Shown: positions 35,314 through 43,960, numbered from the stretch's first letter. The stretch: 64,000 nucleotides of DNA from Falsiruegeria litorea R37 (GCF_900172225.1 NZ_FWFO01000002.1:186001-250000), one strand, 5' to 3'. Notes: generated from the sequence alone by a model not told the origin. A program made the numbers and translations.

Positions 35314-36195
35314 ATGGCGTCCCGCATCCCGTCCCTCAATTGGCTGCGCGTGTTCGAAGCAGCCGCACGCACCGAAAGTTTCGCGCGGGCGGCGCAGCAG
35401 TTGAACATGTCCGCAGCCGCCGTCAGCCAGCAGGTCAAGGCGCTGGAGACGCAATTGGGCGCGCGGCTTTTTGTGCGTCACCCCCATTCGGTGACGTTGA
35501 CCGAGGCAGGGCGGGGCTATCTGCCATCAGTGCAGCAATCGCTGTTGATGCTTGAGACGGCGACCACGGGCCTGTTTGGGGAAAGCCGTCAGCAGCGGGT
35601 GTTTGTGCAGTCCAACATGCTCTTTGCGCATGGGTTTCTGGCTGCGGGGATCCCCTTGTTCAACGAAAAGCACCCTGACGTGCGGGCGATGCTGGGCACC
35701 AGCAATCAGGCCAGTGAAACCGCCAGTCAGTTCACCGATCTGCACATCGTTTTTGGAAATCCCAGCCTTTTCGGTGCAGCGCATGACCCGTTGTTGCAAG
35801 AACGCCTTTATCCAATGGCGCGGCCCGAGTTGGCAGAACGGATCACAGCGCCCCAGGATTTGTTGAAACACGTACTGATCGAAGTTGCCTCGCACAGGGC
35901 GGGATGGCCTTATGTGTTTGAGGCGTTGAAACTGTCGCAAGCCAATGCGCGATACACCTTTGTCGACAACACGATCATGGCTGCGACGATGGCTGCAGCA
36001 GGAGGCGGGATCTGCCTGGCCCGTGCACCTGCGAGTGACATCATCGCATCCATGAGCGGGCTTGTGCCCTGTTTGCCGGGTTTCGAAGTTCCAGGGCAGG
36101 AGGGCTATCATCTGGTTTATGCGGATGAAGCTTCGCTGCGCCCGGCTGCACGCGTGTTTCGGAACTGGCTCTTGGCTTATCTGGCACAAACGTGA
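35314..36195 (+). CDS. LysR-family transcriptional regulator (GcvA-like)
   Basis: The 293-residue protein has an N-terminal winged HTH (NWLRVFEAAARTESFARAAQ, then QLNMSAAAVSQQVKALE) and an effector-binding domain. The sequence type is close to the GcvA/AmpR branch. The start at 35314 gives MASRIPSLNWLR, directly downstream of a perfect palindrome; the longer frame starts inside that palindrome. It is divergent from the PhyH/HD oxygenase operon and is the likely regulator of it. Confidence 0.88.
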   Translation: MASRIPSLNWLRVFEAAARTESFARAAQQLNMSAAAVSQQVKALETQLGARLFVRHPHSVTLTEAGRGYLPSVQQSLLMLETATTGLFGESRQQRVFVQSNMLFAHGFLAAGIPLFNEKHPDVRAMLGTSNQASETASQFTDLHIVFGNPSLFGAAHDPLLQERLYPMARPELAERITAPQDLLKHVLIEVASHRAGWPYVFEALKLSQANARYTFVDNTIMAATMAAAGGGICLARAPASDIIASMSGLVPCLPGFEVPGQEGYHLVYADEASLRPAARVFRNWLLAYLAQT

Positions 36196-36233
36196 ATCTG
36201 TCGTTCTCTCATCGCCTATGTGCGGAGAGGAAA

Positions 36234-36314
36234 GGGAGGCTCCCGCCTGTCGTACGTGCATCAAAGATGCCCTCCTCCCGTTGGGCCGGGCGCCGCGCTG
36301 CGCGCGGCGGCCGC
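36234..36314 (+). repeat. Dispersed BIME-like repeat, locus 4 (single type 1 unit)
   Basis: A single unit reads GGGAGGCTCCCGCCTGTCG, ATCAAAGATGCC, TCCCGTTGGGCCGGGC and a GCGCGC palindrome. It lies between the convergent LysR and Lrp gene ends. Confidence 0.8.
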
Positions 36315-36361
36315 CACAGTGGCGCACATTTGCCAATCGGGAGTGTGAGTGCGAGCCAACT

Positions 36362-36799
36362 CTAACGCCCGCCGCGGTCGAGTTTAGTCGACAGGTGGAT
36401 CAGGCTTTCGGAAGAGCGCACCCCGCGCGCCTCGCCGATCCGGTCTAGTGTTTCGTCCAGCTCAGCCGTGGTCGCGGCACTGACCTGCACCAAGAGGTCA
36501 AACCGACCGGATGTAGTGTGCACCACCTCCACCCCGGCAAGGCTGCGCAAGCGGCCTATGACTGCGGGTCCGGTGCGCGGCTCGATCGAGACCAGCACCG
36601 TGGCCTGCAGCGGCGGGCGCGCCGCCGCGCTGAGCCGCAGGGTGTATCCCGCGATGACGCCTGCGTTTTCCAGCCGCTCGATACGGGCCTGCACGGTTGT
36701 GCGGGCCAGATCCAATTTACGCGCCAGTTCCGTCACCGGGGTGCGCGCATTGTCCCCCAAGAGCGACAGGAGCTTTGCATCGGTTTCATCAAATTGCAT
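36362..36799 (-). CDS. Lrp/AsnC-family transcriptional regulator
   Basis: The 145-residue protein has an N-terminal HTH (FDETDAKLLSLLGDNARTPV, then TELARKLDLARTTVQARIER) and a C-terminal RAM ligand-binding domain (LQATVLVSIEPRTGPAVIGR and VVHTTSGRFDLLVQVSA). It diverges from the ornithine decarboxylase-like gene across a 104-bp gap, so it very probably controls that gene in response to an amino acid such as ornithine, lysine or arginine. Confidence 0.92.
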   Translation of the reverse strand: MQFDETDAKLLSLLGDNARTPVTELARKLDLARTTVQARIERLENAGVIAGYTLRLSAAARPPLQATVLVSIEPRTGPAVIGRLRSLAGVEVVHTTSGRFDLLVQVSAATTAELDETLDRIGEARGVRSSESLIHLSTKLDRGGR

Positions 36800-36903
36800 G
36801 GCTGCCTCGGCAGAATGACGAATCTTTCTTGCATATTAGTCAATACGCCCCGCGAAATCGACGTCTTCTCGCCGCATCCTAAGAAAAAAGCAGTGAGGCA
36901 CCG

Positions 36904-38046
36904 ATGCAGCATCTCTCGACCCCTTGGGCCACCCCGGAGACCCACCTGAGCCGAATTCGCCCGGATCATCCGGTGATGTATCTGTCGCCTGCGGTGCTGC
37001 AAGCGACGGCGCGGCGGTTCCAGCAGGGATTTGACGGGTTGGTCACCTATGCGGTTAAGGCCAACGACCGCGCCGAGGTGCTGGCCAATCTGGTCGCGGC
37101 GGGTGTGACCACCTTCGACGTGGCTTCTCCGGTTGAGATGCAGGCGGTGCGCGCGGCCCTGCCAGATGCGGTTTTACACTACAACAACCCCGTGCGGTCC
37201 GAGGTCGAGATTGCTGCCGGCATTGCGCATCAGGTGGCAAGCTGGTCGGTGGATGATGCCGGAGAACTGGACAAACTGGCAGATGTGCCGAAATCCCGCG
37301 AAATCTCGGTGCGCTTTGCCTTGCCGGTTGAGGGTGCGGCTTATGATTTTGGCGAGAAATTTGGTGCGACCAAGGATGAGGCCATAGCGCTGTTGCGGCG
37401 TGTTCAAGAGAATGGTTGGTCGTCGTCCTTGTGTTTTCACCCAGGCACGCAATGTGAGGACGCAAGCGCCTGGGCGCGCTACATCGAAGCCGCCGCCGAA
37501 ATTGCGCAAGCGGCGGGTGTCACCTTGGCGCGTTTGAATGTGGGCGGTGGGTTTGCCGCGCATCGCAATGGGCAAGCCCCAGATCTGGAAGGCGTGTTCA
37601 AGACCATCCGCGAGACGGTAGATCGGGTGTTTGCGGACGCCGCGCCTGCGCTCATCTGCGAGCCGGGGCGCGCCATGGTGTCCGAGGCTTTTGTCTTGGC
37701 GACCCGGATCAAGGGCATGAAACAGGACGGGCACATCGTGTTTCTGAATGACGGCATCTATGGCGGTCTTGTCGATCTGCGAGACATGGGGCTGATGGAC
37801 CGGGTGCGCGTCGTATCAGATGAGGGGACTGAACGCACAGGCCTGGGGACGGCGCGCATCGTGTTTGGCCCGACTTGCGACAGCCTGGATCGGTTGCCGG
37901 ATGGGCTTATTCTGCCCGACGACACGCAGACAGGTGATTATCTGTTGATCGCTGGCATGGGTGCCTATTCTGTAGCCATGTCCACCGTGTTCAACGGCTA
38001 TGGTCTGCGCGACGTCGCGACGGTGCTTTCCTTCTCTGGACAATGA
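36904..38046 (+). CDS. Ornithine/lysine decarboxylase (fold type III PLP)
   Basis: The 380-residue enzyme is of the eukaryotic-type ornithine decarboxylase family. The PLP lysine is K52 in TYAVKANDR, with the phosphate-binding LNVGGGFAAH, the ICEPGRAMVSEAFVLATRI block and the active-site Cys325 in FGPTCDSLD at the dimer interface. It makes putrescine from ornithine or cadaverine from lysine for polyamine supply. It stands alone, with the Lrp gene divergent; the CoxL-like gene follows after 46 bp. Confidence 0.9.
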   Translation: MQHLSTPWATPETHLSRIRPDHPVMYLSPAVLQATARRFQQGFDGLVTYAVKANDRAEVLANLVAAGVTTFDVASPVEMQAVRAALPDAVLHYNNPVRSEVEIAAGIAHQVASWSVDDAGELDKLADVPKSREISVRFALPVEGAAYDFGEKFGATKDEAIALLRRVQENGWSSSLCFHPGTQCEDASAWARYIEAAAEIAQAAGVTLARLNVGGGFAAHRNGQAPDLEGVFKTIRETVDRVFADAAPALICEPGRAMVSEAFVLATRIKGMKQDGHIVFLNDGIYGGLVDLRDMGLMDRVRVVSDEGTERTGLGTARIVFGPTCDSLDRLPDGLILPDDTQTGDYLLIAGMGAYSVAMSTVFNGYGLRDVATVLSFSGQ

Positions 38047-38092
38047 GGCCTCACGGGCTATCGTCGCGTCCTGAGCCAGCAGGGAGCGCGCG

Positions 38093-40390
38093 ATGGAAAA
38101 GTTCGGAAAAAGCCAGCCAGTCAAACGGGTCGAAGACGTCCGCTTTCTGACTGGTCAGGGGCAGTTCATGGAAGACGTGGCCCCGGACGGTGCGCTTTAT
38201 GCCGCCTTCTTTCGCAGTTCAGTTGCGCACGGGATCATCACCTCGCTTGATCTGGACGACGCGCGCGAGATGGATGGCGTGCATATGATCGTGACGGTCG
38301 AGGATCTCGAGGCAGCGGGGATCAAGGTGGCGATGGATGGTACCACCCTGCAAAACCGCGACGGGTCCAAGGCGGCTGCCCCTGAACGCCCGATGTTGGC
38401 ACGGGGGCGTGTGCGTTTCGTGGGTGAGCCGGTGGCCATGGTGGTGGCCGAGACGCCCGAACAGGCCCGCGACGCGATCGAAGCGATCTGGATGGACACC
38501 GAAGATCTGCCCGCCAAGACCGATCTGGCCCCGGGCGGAGCAGAGCTGCACCCCGAGGCGCCAGACAACCGCGCATTTGATTGGGGGTTGGGTGACGAAG
38601 AGGCGACGCAAGCGGCCTTTGACGCAGCGGCGCATGTCGTATCGTTGGATGTGCATGACAACCGGATCATCGCCAATTCGATGGAGCCGCGCGGATGTCA
38701 CGCCGCGTGGGAAGGCGACCACCTTCATTTCTCATACGGTGGGCAGGGCGTTTGGGCCATGAAGGCACAGCTTGCCGACAAGCTGGGGATGGAGCCTGAG
38801 AACCTGCATGTCACCACCCCGGATGTTGGGGGTGGATTTGGCATGAAGGCGATGCCGTACCCCGAATACATTCCCGTTGCCCACGCCGCGCGCGTCTTGG
38901 GGTGCCCCGTGCGTTGGATGTCCGAGCGCACCGAGGCAATGCTGACCGACAACCATGGCCGCGACCTGACCTCACTGGCCGAACTGGCCTTTGACGCGGA
39001 TCACAAGATCACCGCCTACCGCGTGCAGACGCGCTGCAATCTCGGCGCCTACAACAGTCATTTTGCGCAGGCCATTCAGACGAACCTGTTCAGTCGCGTG
39101 CTGATGGGGGTCTATGATGTGCAGACCACCTGGCTTCAGGTCGAAGGCATTTATACCAACACCACCCAAGTCGATGCCTATCGTGGCGCTGGGCGGCCCG
39201 AAGCGATCTATGTGCTGGAGCGGGTCATGGACCGTGCCGCGCGCGAATTGGGCGTCGACCCGTGGGAACTGCGACGCAAGAACTTCATCAAGCCCGAGGC
39301 GTTTCCCTACAAGACTGCAACGGGTGAGACCTATGACGTGGGCGAATTCGACATGATCCTGTCGCGTGCGGGGGAACAGGCCGGGGCGGCGGGCTTTGCG
39401 GCGCGCCGTGCGGCGGATGCCGAGCGCGGTCTGCTGCGGGGCCAGGGCCTGTGTTACTATATCGAAAGTATTTTGGGCGACCCTTCTGAGGGTGCGACGG
39501 TCGAATTCTGCGAAGATGGCTCGGTCAACCTTTATGTCGGGACGCAGTCGAACGGGCAGGGGCATGAAACGGTTTATGCTCAATTCCTGGCCGACCAGAC
39601 CGGTATCCCGACGGACATGATCCGGGTCGTGCAGGGCGACAGTGACCGCATCGCACAAGGCGGGGGAACGGGCGGGTCCCGCTCCGTGACCACGCAGGCC
39701 AACGCCACCCTGGCGACGGTCGACGTGATCCTGGCCGCATTCACGCCCTATCTTGCCGATAAGATGGGGGTTCAGGAGAGCGACGTCATGTTCGACGACG
39801 AGACATTCCGCGCACCCGGGTCAAACCTGACCCCAACGCTGGTTGAGGCGGCTGAGATGGCGCGCGCGGACGGTCGGACCGACCTGCTGAAACACGAGGC
39901 CCGGGCGCAGCTGCCCGGGCGCAGCTATCCCAATGGCGCCCATGTTGTCGAAGTTGTGATCGATCCCGAGACCGGGGTGACGACCGTGGACCGTTACACG
40001 GTGGTTGATGATTTCGGTAACCTTATCAACCCGATGCTGGCCGAGGGGCAGGTGCATGGCGGGGTGGTTCAAGGGATCGGTCAGGCAGTCACCGAACATG
40101 TTGTGCATGATGCAGATGGACAACTGCTCACGGCAACGTTGATGGACTATGCCTTGCCCCGCGCCGCCGACGTGCCCATGATTGAGTTTACCTCGCAACC
40201 GGTTCCGTCGACGGCCAATCCCATGGGGATGAAGGGCTGCGGCGAGGCCGGTACGGTCGGGGCGCTGGCCGCTGTGGCAAACGCCGTGCAGGACGCGCTC
40301 TGGGATCGGGGGGTGCGTCAGGCGGACATGCCGTTCACACCCCTCAAAGTATGGGAAATGATCAAGGATGGTGCTGTCGCGGCTGAGTAA
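38093..40390 (+). CDS. Xanthine dehydrogenase-family molybdopterin-binding subunit (CoxL form II-like)
   Basis: The 765-residue large subunit of a molybdenum hydroxylase has the N-terminal substrate domain (VKRVEDVRFLTGQGQFMEDV) and the Mo-binding domains with TPDVGGGFGMKA and GTQSNGQGHETVYAQF. The catalytic Glu lies in GMKGCGEAGTVGAL (about residue 719). The active-site loop reads AYRGAGRPEA, which matches form II enzymes and lacks the AYRCSFR loop of true CO dehydrogenases. CO oxidation is therefore not predicted; an aldehyde or heterocycle oxidase is likelier. No medium FAD or small 2Fe-2S subunit gene is adjacent, which is unusual. Confidence 0.9.
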   Translation: MEKFGKSQPVKRVEDVRFLTGQGQFMEDVAPDGALYAAFFRSSVAHGIITSLDLDDAREMDGVHMIVTVEDLEAAGIKVAMDGTTLQNRDGSKAAAPERPMLARGRVRFVGEPVAMVVAETPEQARDAIEAIWMDTEDLPAKTDLAPGGAELHPEAPDNRAFDWGLGDEEATQAAFDAAAHVVSLDVHDNRIIANSMEPRGCHAAWEGDHLHFSYGGQGVWAMKAQLADKLGMEPENLHVTTPDVGGGFGMKAMPYPEYIPVAHAARVLGCPVRWMSERTEAMLTDNHGRDLTSLAELAFDADHKITAYRVQTRCNLGAYNSHFAQAIQTNLFSRVLMGVYDVQTTWLQVEGIYTNTTQVDAYRGAGRPEAIYVLERVMDRAARELGVDPWELRRKNFIKPEAFPYKTATGETYDVGEFDMILSRAGEQAGAAGFAARRAADAERGLLRGQGLCYYIESILGDPSEGATVEFCEDGSVNLYVGTQSNGQGHETVYAQFLADQTGIPTDMIRVVQGDSDRIAQGGGTGGSRSVTTQANATLATVDVILAAFTPYLADKMGVQESDVMFDDETFRAPGSNLTPTLVEAAEMARADGRTDLLKHEARAQLPGRSYPNGAHVVEVVIDPETGVTTVDRYTVVDDFGNLINPMLAEGQVHGGVVQGIGQAVTEHVVHDADGQLLTATLMDYALPRAADVPMIEFTSQPVPSTANPMGMKGCGEAGTVGALAAVANAVQDALWDRGVRQADMPFTPLKVWEMIKDGAVAAE

Positions 40391-41444
40391 GAAACTTCTG
40401 GGTTGGCTTGGACGGCCACTGCGGTCCGAGCATTCTGCAGAAACACCGCATCGCGGACCGCGAACGCATGTGATCATTCTGGACGGCACCATGTCGACGC
40501 TGGAGCCCGGGCGTGAAACGCATGCCGGTCAGGTGTTTCGCTTGGCCTGTGAGATGGGCTCGCAAGTGTCGGTGTTCTACGAAGCTGGGGTGCAGTGGAA
40601 AAGCTGGCGTACGACGCTGGACGTTATGATGGGGCGCGGGATCAACCGGCAGATCCGCCGCGCCTATGGGTATCTGGCGTCGCGCTACAAGCCTGGTGAT
40701 CGGATCTTTCTGATCGGCTATTCACGCGGCGCTTACGGCGTGCGCAGTCTGGCGGGTGTGATCGACATGGTCGGCCTGCTCAAGGCGGAACACGCCACCG
40801 TGCGCAACATCCGGCAGGCCTATCGTCACTATGAATGCAACCCCAGCGGACCGCACGCCGCAGCATTTGCGCGAGCCTATTGCCATGATGAAACGCCGAT
40901 CGAAATGGTTGGGGTTTGGGATTCGGTCAAGGCGTTGGGCATGCGTTTGCCGCTCTTGTGGCGTTGGGCTGAAGCGCGCCATGCATTCCACAACCATCAG
41001 TTGGGCCCCAGCATTCAGCATGGCTATCACGCGCTGGCCCTGGATGAGACCCGGCAGGTGTTCACGCCGGTGCTGTGGCAATGCTCGCCGGGGTTCAAAG
41101 GCCATGTCGAGCAGGTCTGGTTCCGGGGCAGCCATGGGGACGTGGGGGGGCAGTTGGGCGAGTATGAAGAGGCGCGACCGCTGGCCAATGTGTCCCTGGT
41201 GTGGATGCTGGAGAAAGCCGAGAAGCACGGGTTTCCTCTGCCGCAGGATTGGCGCAGGCGTTTCCCTGCGGACCCGGATGCCCCTTCGGTGGGGACCTGG
41301 CGAGGTTGGGGCAAGATCTTTCTGCTGCGCGGTGCGCGTGCGGTTGGGCGCGACCGGTCAGAACGATTGCACGAGACTGTCAAACCAGAGGACGTGCCAG
41401 GTGCGGCCGATGCCCCGATGGCGCATCCGACCGTGTCACATTAG
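40368..41444 (+). CDS. DUF2235 alpha/beta hydrolase
   Basis: The 358-residue protein carries the DUF2235 (T6SS phospholipase effector catalytic-like) domain. It has HVIILDGTMSTLE at the start of the fold, the nucleophile elbow FLIGYSRGAYGVRSLAG (Ser119), VGVWDSVKALG with the acid residue, and WFRGSHGDVGGQ with the His. The start overlaps the end of the CoxL-like gene by 23 bp, so the two are translationally linked. It has no signal peptide or membrane segment and no T6SS gene nearby, so a housekeeping hydrolase role is as likely as an effector role. Confidence 0.8.
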   Translation: MVLSRLSKKLLGWLGRPLRSEHSAETPHRGPRTHVIILDGTMSTLEPGRETHAGQVFRLACEMGSQVSVFYEAGVQWKSWRTTLDVMMGRGINRQIRRAYGYLASRYKPGDRIFLIGYSRGAYGVRSLAGVIDMVGLLKAEHATVRNIRQAYRHYECNPSGPHAAAFARAYCHDETPIEMVGVWDSVKALGMRLPLLWRWAEARHAFHNHQLGPSIQHGYHALALDETRQVFTPVLWQCSPGFKGHVEQVWFRGSHGDVGGQLGEYEEARPLANVSLVWMLEKAEKHGFPLPQDWRRRFPADPDAPSVGTWRGWGKIFLLRGARAVGRDRSERLHETVKPEDVPGAADAPMAHPTVSH

Positions 41445-41479
41445 TTCAGGTTCGGTCCAACATCTGCCTCTTGCGGTGG

Positions 41480-41525
41480 CAGAAAATTTCAAATTTTCTG
41501 ACCCAATTTCTTTGAAAGAAATTGG
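41480..41525. terminator. Two adjacent perfect A/T-rich palindromes
   Basis: CAGAAAATTT-C-AAATTTTCTG (41480-41500) and CCAATTTCTTT-G-AAAGAAATTGG (41503-41525) are two perfect hairpins with single-base centres, 2 bp apart. They lie between the convergent DUF2235 and thioesterase genes. They may act as a bidirectional transcription end, though their AT-rich stems are unusual for that role. Confidence 0.55.
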
Positions 41526-41569
41526 CGCCCGAGGCTTGGTGAGCCATTCAATACGATTGGTGTCGTCTG

Positions 41570-42022
41570 TCATACCAGTTTCATGACGATGCAAGTGGTC
41601 GAGCCCGTGGCATAAAGTTTGCCATCCTCGACGCCACGAATTTCGCCATGTGCGATCCCGGTCGAACGACCGACGTGATCGGCCAGACCAATGGCCTCGA
41701 TCTGTGTTCCCAGCTTGATCGGACGGATGATATTCACCTTGTATTCCAAGGTCGTGTAGGTCGATCCGGCCGGCACTTTGGTCCAGACCGCACAAGCCAT
41801 GCAGCTGTCGAGTAACGTGCCGTACCAGCCGCCATGAACGCCGCCGTGTGGGTTGGTCGCGCCCTCGTTGGGCGTGCCGCGAAAGATCACCTTACCTGCC
41901 TCGACACTATGGGGTGCAAAGCCCAAAGTGCGGGCGATTGGCGCGCCGGGGATGTCGCCATTCAACACGGCTTGCATCAGTTCCAGACCGGATTTGTCGG
42001 TGATGTCGAAAGTCTGGCTCAT
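41570..42022 (-). CDS. PaaI-type hotdog-fold thioesterase
   Basis: The 150-residue protein has the PaaI/YdiI-like hotdog elements: NPHGGVHGGWYGTLLDSCMA with the conserved His-Gly-Gly motif, and TTLEYKVNIIRPIKLGTQIE. It is expected to hydrolyse acyl- or aryl-CoA thioesters in the cytoplasm. The start at 42022 has AAGGGGGG upstream. It lies 57 bp downstream of metF on the same strand. Confidence 0.88.
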   Translation of the reverse strand: MSQTFDITDKSGLELMQAVLNGDIPGAPIARTLGFAPHSVEAGKVIFRGTPNEGATNPHGGVHGGWYGTLLDSCMACAVWTKVPAGSTYTTLEYKVNIIRPIKLGTQIEAIGLADHVGRSTGIAHGEIRGVEDGKLYATGSTTCIVMKLV

Positions 42023-42079
42023 GGCGCCCCCCTTGTTTCTGCGCCGCCACGCTAGCAGGGGCGCAAAAGGCGACAAGCT

Positions 42080-42961
42080 TTACGCCACGTTCTGCAGGTC
42101 GGCCTTGGGTACGACCCCCAAGGCATGACATACATCACGCGTCAGTTCGGGACGGTTGAGCGTGTAAAAATGCAGCTTGTCGACCCCGCCCTCAATCAGG
42201 TCTGAACACAGCTCGGTGCAGATCGCGGTGGCCAGCAGGTCTTCGCGGTCATCACGCACAGCCTTGGCAAAAGCCTCTTCGACCCACTGCGGAATGGTCG
42301 TGCCACATCGGCGGGCAAAGTTGCGCGCGCCTTTCCAGTTCTCGATCGGCAGAATGCCGGGCGTGATCTGTTTTTCGATCCCGGCTTTTGCGCAGGCATC
42401 ACGAAAGCGGAAAAAAGTTTCGGCCTCGAAAAAGAACTGCGTCAGGGCCTCATCCGCGCCCGCATCCAGTTTGCGCTTAAGCCAGTCGATGTCGGCCTGC
42501 GCATGCGCGGCCTCGGGGTGGATGTCGGGATAAGCGCCGACGCGAATGGTGAACTTGCCCGTGGCAGCGAGCGCCTCGATCAACGCAACCGAATTGGCAA
42601 ACCCGTCGGGATGCGGCGTGAACTTGCCCTCGCCCTTGGGCGGATCGCCGCGCAGGGCGACGATATCGGTAACACCGGCCTCGGCAAACTGATCCGCGAT
42701 GGCCAGGGTCTCCGCGCGGGTTGCATTCACGCAAGTCAGATGCGCCGCAACGTTCAAGCCAGAGGATTTGTGCAAGGTCGCAACCGCCTCGCGCGTCAGG
42801 TCGCGCGTTGTTCCGCCTGCGCCATAGGTGACAGAGACAAAACGGGGGTCCATTGGCGCCAGGGTTTGAACCGTGTCCCACAGGCGGAACGAAGCCTCGA
42901 GATTCTGGGGGGGGAAGAACTCAAAGGAAATGTCAGGCGCGGTCATTTTTGTCTCACTCAT
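42080..42961 (-). CDS. metF: 5,10-methylenetetrahydrofolate reductase
   Basis: The enzyme reduces 5,10-methylene-THF to 5-methyl-THF for methionine synthesis. The 293-residue protein has the N-terminal catalytic ISFEFFPPQNLEASFRLW (with the conserved Glu), FVSVTYGAGGTTRDLT, DIVALRGDPPKG and GADEALTQFFFEAETFFRF, all typical of bacterial FAD-dependent MetF. GAGAGAT precedes the start. It diverges from a MetR-like LysR gene with a MetR-box-like site between. Confidence 0.96.
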   Translation of the reverse strand: MSETKMTAPDISFEFFPPQNLEASFRLWDTVQTLAPMDPRFVSVTYGAGGTTRDLTREAVATLHKSSGLNVAAHLTCVNATRAETLAIADQFAEAGVTDIVALRGDPPKGEGKFTPHPDGFANSVALIEALAATGKFTIRVGAYPDIHPEAAHAQADIDWLKRKLDAGADEALTQFFFEAETFFRFRDACAKAGIEKQITPGILPIENWKGARNFARRCGTTIPQWVEEAFAKAVRDDREDLLATAICTELCSDLIEGGVDKLHFYTLNRPELTRDVCHALGVVPKADLQNVA

Positions 42962-43000
42962 ATCTCTCGGATTTCGGCTCTTGTCGCATGTGCAGCATTG

Positions 43001-43013
43001 TGAGACAATTTCA
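43001..43013. promoter_or_regulatory. MetR-box-like site TGAG-N5-TTCA
   Basis: TGAGACAATTTCA matches the MetR consensus TGAA-N5-TTCA with one mismatch. It lies 40 bp upstream of metF and 34 bp upstream of the LysR gene, in the only intergenic space they share. Confidence 0.55.
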
Positions 43014-43046
43014 TAATACTCAAGAACAACATGAGGATCATTTGGC

Positions 43047-43952
43047 GTGCATATCGAATTCCGTCATCTCAGGACGATCAAGGCCATTCACAATTGTGGC
43101 GGGCTGGCACGCGCTGCGGATCAATTGAACATCACCCAGTCTGCGCTCAGCCATCAGATCAAGGGGCTCGAGGATCAGGCCGGGGTCGAGCTTTTCATTC
43201 GGCGATCCAAGCCCATGAAGCTCTCGGCGGCAGGTCTGCGGTTGCTTCGTCTTGCGGAACAGGTTCTGCCCCAAGTCGAGGCTGCGCAGGCAGAGTTTTC
43301 ATCGCTCAGGGATGGTAAGGCGGGGCGGATGCACATCGCGATCGAATGCCACGCCTGTTTCGAATGGCTGTTCCCAGTGTTGGAGCTGTTTCGCAAAAGC
43401 TGGCCGGATGTGGATGTGGACATTCGCCCGGGTCTGGCGTTCGACGCGCTGCCTGCGTTGCAGAAAGAAGAGGTCGATCTGGTGGTGTCATCTGACCCCG
43501 AGGATTTGCCGGGGGTCGAGTTCATCGAGCTGTTCGACTACGATGCGGTGTTTGTGGCCGCGGCCTCTCATGCCTTGTCAAAAAAGCCGTTTATCGAGGC
43601 CGAGGATTTCCGGGGGCAAACCTTGATCACCTACCCGGTCGAACGCACGCGGCTAGATGTGTTCAGTCAACTTTTGATCCCGGCCAAGGTGGAGCCGGCC
43701 ATGATTCGGCAGGTTGAGTTGACGGCTGTAATCTTGCTCTTGGTGGCCTCGAACCGCGGGATTTCGGTTTTGCCCGATTGGGTGGTTCGAGAAGTGAAAT
43801 ACAGCTCGGATTACGTGACCCGCCCTTTGACGGAGAATGGCATTACACGACGGCTTTATGCAGCGGTTCGGTCTGAGGATCTGGAAAAGCCATTTGTGAA
43901 GAAACTGATCAATCTGGCCAGCGTCGAGGCAAAAAAGCTTCAATCGCAATAA
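43047..43952 (+). CDS. metR: MetR-like LysR-family regulator
   Basis: The 301-residue protein has an N-terminal HTH (LRTIKAIHNCGGLARAADQL, then NITQSALSHQIKGLE) and an effector domain whose IAIECHACFEWLFPVLELFR and DLVVSSDP segments match MetR, which responds to homocysteine. The start is the GTG at 43047 with GAGG upstream. Its divergent position to metF strongly supports control of methionine synthesis. A very long inverted repeat follows the stop. Confidence 0.88.
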   Translation: MHIEFRHLRTIKAIHNCGGLARAADQLNITQSALSHQIKGLEDQAGVELFIRRSKPMKLSAAGLRLLRLAEQVLPQVEAAQAEFSSLRDGKAGRMHIAIECHACFEWLFPVLELFRKSWPDVDVDIRPGLAFDALPALQKEEVDLVVSSDPEDLPGVEFIELFDYDAVFVAAASHALSKKPFIEAEDFRGQTLITYPVERTRLDVFSQLLIPAKVEPAMIRQVELTAVILLLVASNRGISVLPDWVVREVKYSSDYVTRPLTENGITRRLYAAVRSEDLEKPFVKKLINLASVEAKKLQSQ

Positions 43953-43960
43953 GAGAGGTG

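Noticed and set aside
38093-40390. Calling the CoxL-like protein a CO dehydrogenase
   Set aside because: The loop is AYRGAGR (form II), not AYRCSFR, and the small and medium subunits are absent.
40368-41444. Calling the DUF2235 protein a type VI secretion effector
   Set aside because: No T6SS, VgrG, PAAR or immunity gene is nearby, and the gene overlaps a metabolic gene.
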